Of a DNA stretch of 7,111 nt, positions 6,530 to 7,111 are shown in pieces. Both the position numbers and the translations under genes were made by a program. The notes beneath the pieces were generated by a model. That model had not been told where the DNA came from. It saw nothing but the letters and a program-made list of their open reading frames with translations, and made no database searches. The first letter of the stretch is position 1. Each line of letters opens with the position of its first letter. Source of the DNA: Bacteroidales bacterium UBA5621 (GTDB lineage Bacteria; Bacteroidota; Bacteroidia; Bacteroidales; VadinHA17); contig DIKJ01000255.1 of NCBI GenBank assembly GCA_002424525.1, positions 1 to 7,111 of the forward strand, read 5' to 3'.

Positions 6530-6538
6530 GAAAAACGA
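6510..6538 (-). terminator. Rho-independent terminator, downstream of pyrF
   Basis: On the minus strand the sequence reads TCGTTTTT, loop CTTGG, then AAAACACGA, followed by seven T (complement of 6510-6516). Eight base pairs form, with a single bulged C. The stem is AT-rich with only two G-C pairs, so strength is probably modest, but the U-tract is immediate. It lies 128 bp past the pyrF stop codon and just upstream of the DUF2851 -7 box, separating the two transcription units. Confidence 0.55.
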
Positions 6539-6560
6539 AAAGCAATTGTGGAAAGAATTG

Positions 6561-6602
6561 AGAGTAAAGAGTAAAGAGTAAAGAGTAGAGCGTAAAGCGT
6601 AG
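6561..6602 (+). repeat. Mixed heptamer tandem array
   Basis: There are six head-to-tail heptamers: AGAGTAA three times, then AGAGTAG, AGCGTAA and AGCGTAG. The units change stepwise from an AGAGTAA type to the AGCGTAG type that bounds the S23 gene, in the same orientation as the 4653 array. The array is noncoding, between pyrF and DUF2851, and no S23 gene adjoins it. Confidence 0.88.
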
Positions 6603-6617
6603 AGAACAGATATTTTA

Positions 6618-6661
6618 AAGACCATAAGACCTGCAAGACCTGCAAGACCTGCAAGACTTAT
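6618..6661 (+). repeat. 9-bp tandem array next to the pyrF 3' end
   Basis: There are three perfect AAGACCTGC units (6626-6652), bounded by a degenerate AAGACCAT (6618-6625) and AAGACTTAT (6653-6661). It ends 4 bp from the pyrF stop codon (complement of 6666-6668). It is unrelated in unit sequence to the heptamer arrays but lies only 15 bp from one. On the minus strand it would be the first stretch of the pyrF 3' untranslated region. Confidence 0.85.
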
Positions 6662-6665
6662 ATCA

Positions 6666-7111
6666 TCATATCAGATTTCTTTCTGAAAGATACTGCTCCA
6701 TTTCCATTTGTATCTCCCTGGCTTTCTCTCCTGCTGTTGCGGCAAATCTGCGGCTGTCGTCCGCGAAGATTATTCCACGTGATGAGTTGACCAGAAGGCC
6801 GCAACGGGATGTCAATCCATACCTCGCAACCTCCTCAAGGCTTCCTCTCTGAGCCCCCACGCCGGGGATAAGCAGAAAATGGTCCGGCACAATTTTCCGG
6901 ATATCCTTCAGCATCTCGGCACGGGTTGCCCCGACAACATACATCATATTATCCGTTGTGCCCCATTTTCTGGAGACAGACAATACCCTTTCAAACAGTT
7001 TTATGCCGTCTTCGTTGTGATACTGAAAATCATCAGCACCCTTGTTTGATGTAAGTGCGAGAAGCACCACCCACCTGTCACTTACAGACAGGAAGGGTGT
7101 TACAGAATCCT
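6666..7111 (-). CDS. pyrF: Orotidine 5'-phosphate decarboxylase, C-terminal half (5' end outside window)
   Basis: PyrF decarboxylates orotidine monophosphate to UMP, the last step of cytosolic de novo pyrimidine synthesis. The frame is open to the window edge, giving about 148 residues of a protein usually near 270-280. The visible part begins DSVTPFLSVSDRWVVLLALT, continues with SNKGADDFQ, then LLIPGVGAQRGSLEEV (the PGxGAQ phosphate-binding loop) and LVNSSRGIIFA, and ends in a helical tail. The ALTSNKGxxDFQ block marks the type-2 (actinobacterial/Bacteroidota-like) branch rather than E. coli PyrF. The catalytic Lys region lies outside the window. The GTG at 7070 is internal (Val-Val) and is not a start. 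Tandem repeats begin 4 bp after the stop, and a terminator is 128 bp downstream. In Bacteroidota I recall pyrF often following prfA and purM; here purM is nearby but faces the opposite way. Confidence 0.93.
   Translation of the reverse strand, partial: DSVTPFLSVSDRWVVLLALTSNKGADDFQYHNEDGIKLFERVLSVSRKWGTTDNMMYVVGATRAEMLKDIRKIVPDHFLLIPGVGAQRGSLEEVARYGLTSRCGLLVNSSRGIIFADDSRRFAATAGEKAREIQMEMEQYLSERNLI

Overview
This window comes from a member of the Bacteroidota, probably an environmental Bacteroidales-like lineage. The evidence is a lineage-type PurM, a DUF2851 protein, an OmpA-tail protein of the kind that ends large Bacteroidota envelope proteins, TAnnTTTG-like promoter boxes with AT-rich leaders lacking Shine-Dalgarno sequences, and a type-2 PyrF. 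Genus or family cannot be fixed from the sequence.

Left part (1-3306), cell envelope and secreted proteins: the 3' end of an OmpA-domain protein overlaps by 20 bp a ThuA-like lipoprotein gene (452-1204, +). This converges, with only 2 bp between stop codons, on a 699-residue exported M28-family peptidase (1207-3306, -) that has a PA-like insert and a C-terminal winged-helix-like tail.

Centre (3307-4612), nucleotide synthesis: a 136-bp divergent promoter region separates the peptidase from purM (3443-4612, +), the AIR synthase of de novo purine synthesis.

Right part (4613-7111), all genes on the minus strand and facing purM: from right to left, the C-terminal half of pyrF (UMP synthesis, cut by the window edge), a terminator/promoter block, a DUF2851 gene, and an AT-rich S23-type four-helix-bundle gene. 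The S23 gene lies between two inverted arrays of the same heptamer (AGCGTAG / GCTCTAC). A third array of related heptamers and a 9-bp tandem array lie between pyrF and DUF2851.

The most notable structure is the S23 cassette (4653-5138). Its gene is about 36% GC among neighbours near 50%, its stop codon almost touches one array, its start lies 22 bp from the other, and the arrays are reverse complements that could pair across the whole gene. This looks like a small non-autonomous mobile or repeat-associated cassette placed between housekeeping genes. Mobility is inferred, not demonstrated. A second lead is the DUF2851 protein, which combines a nuclease-like PD...ExH motif with a C-terminal cysteine cluster. 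No CRISPR array, tRNA, rRNA, transposase or prophage gene was seen, and no gene-free stretch exceeds 300 bp.
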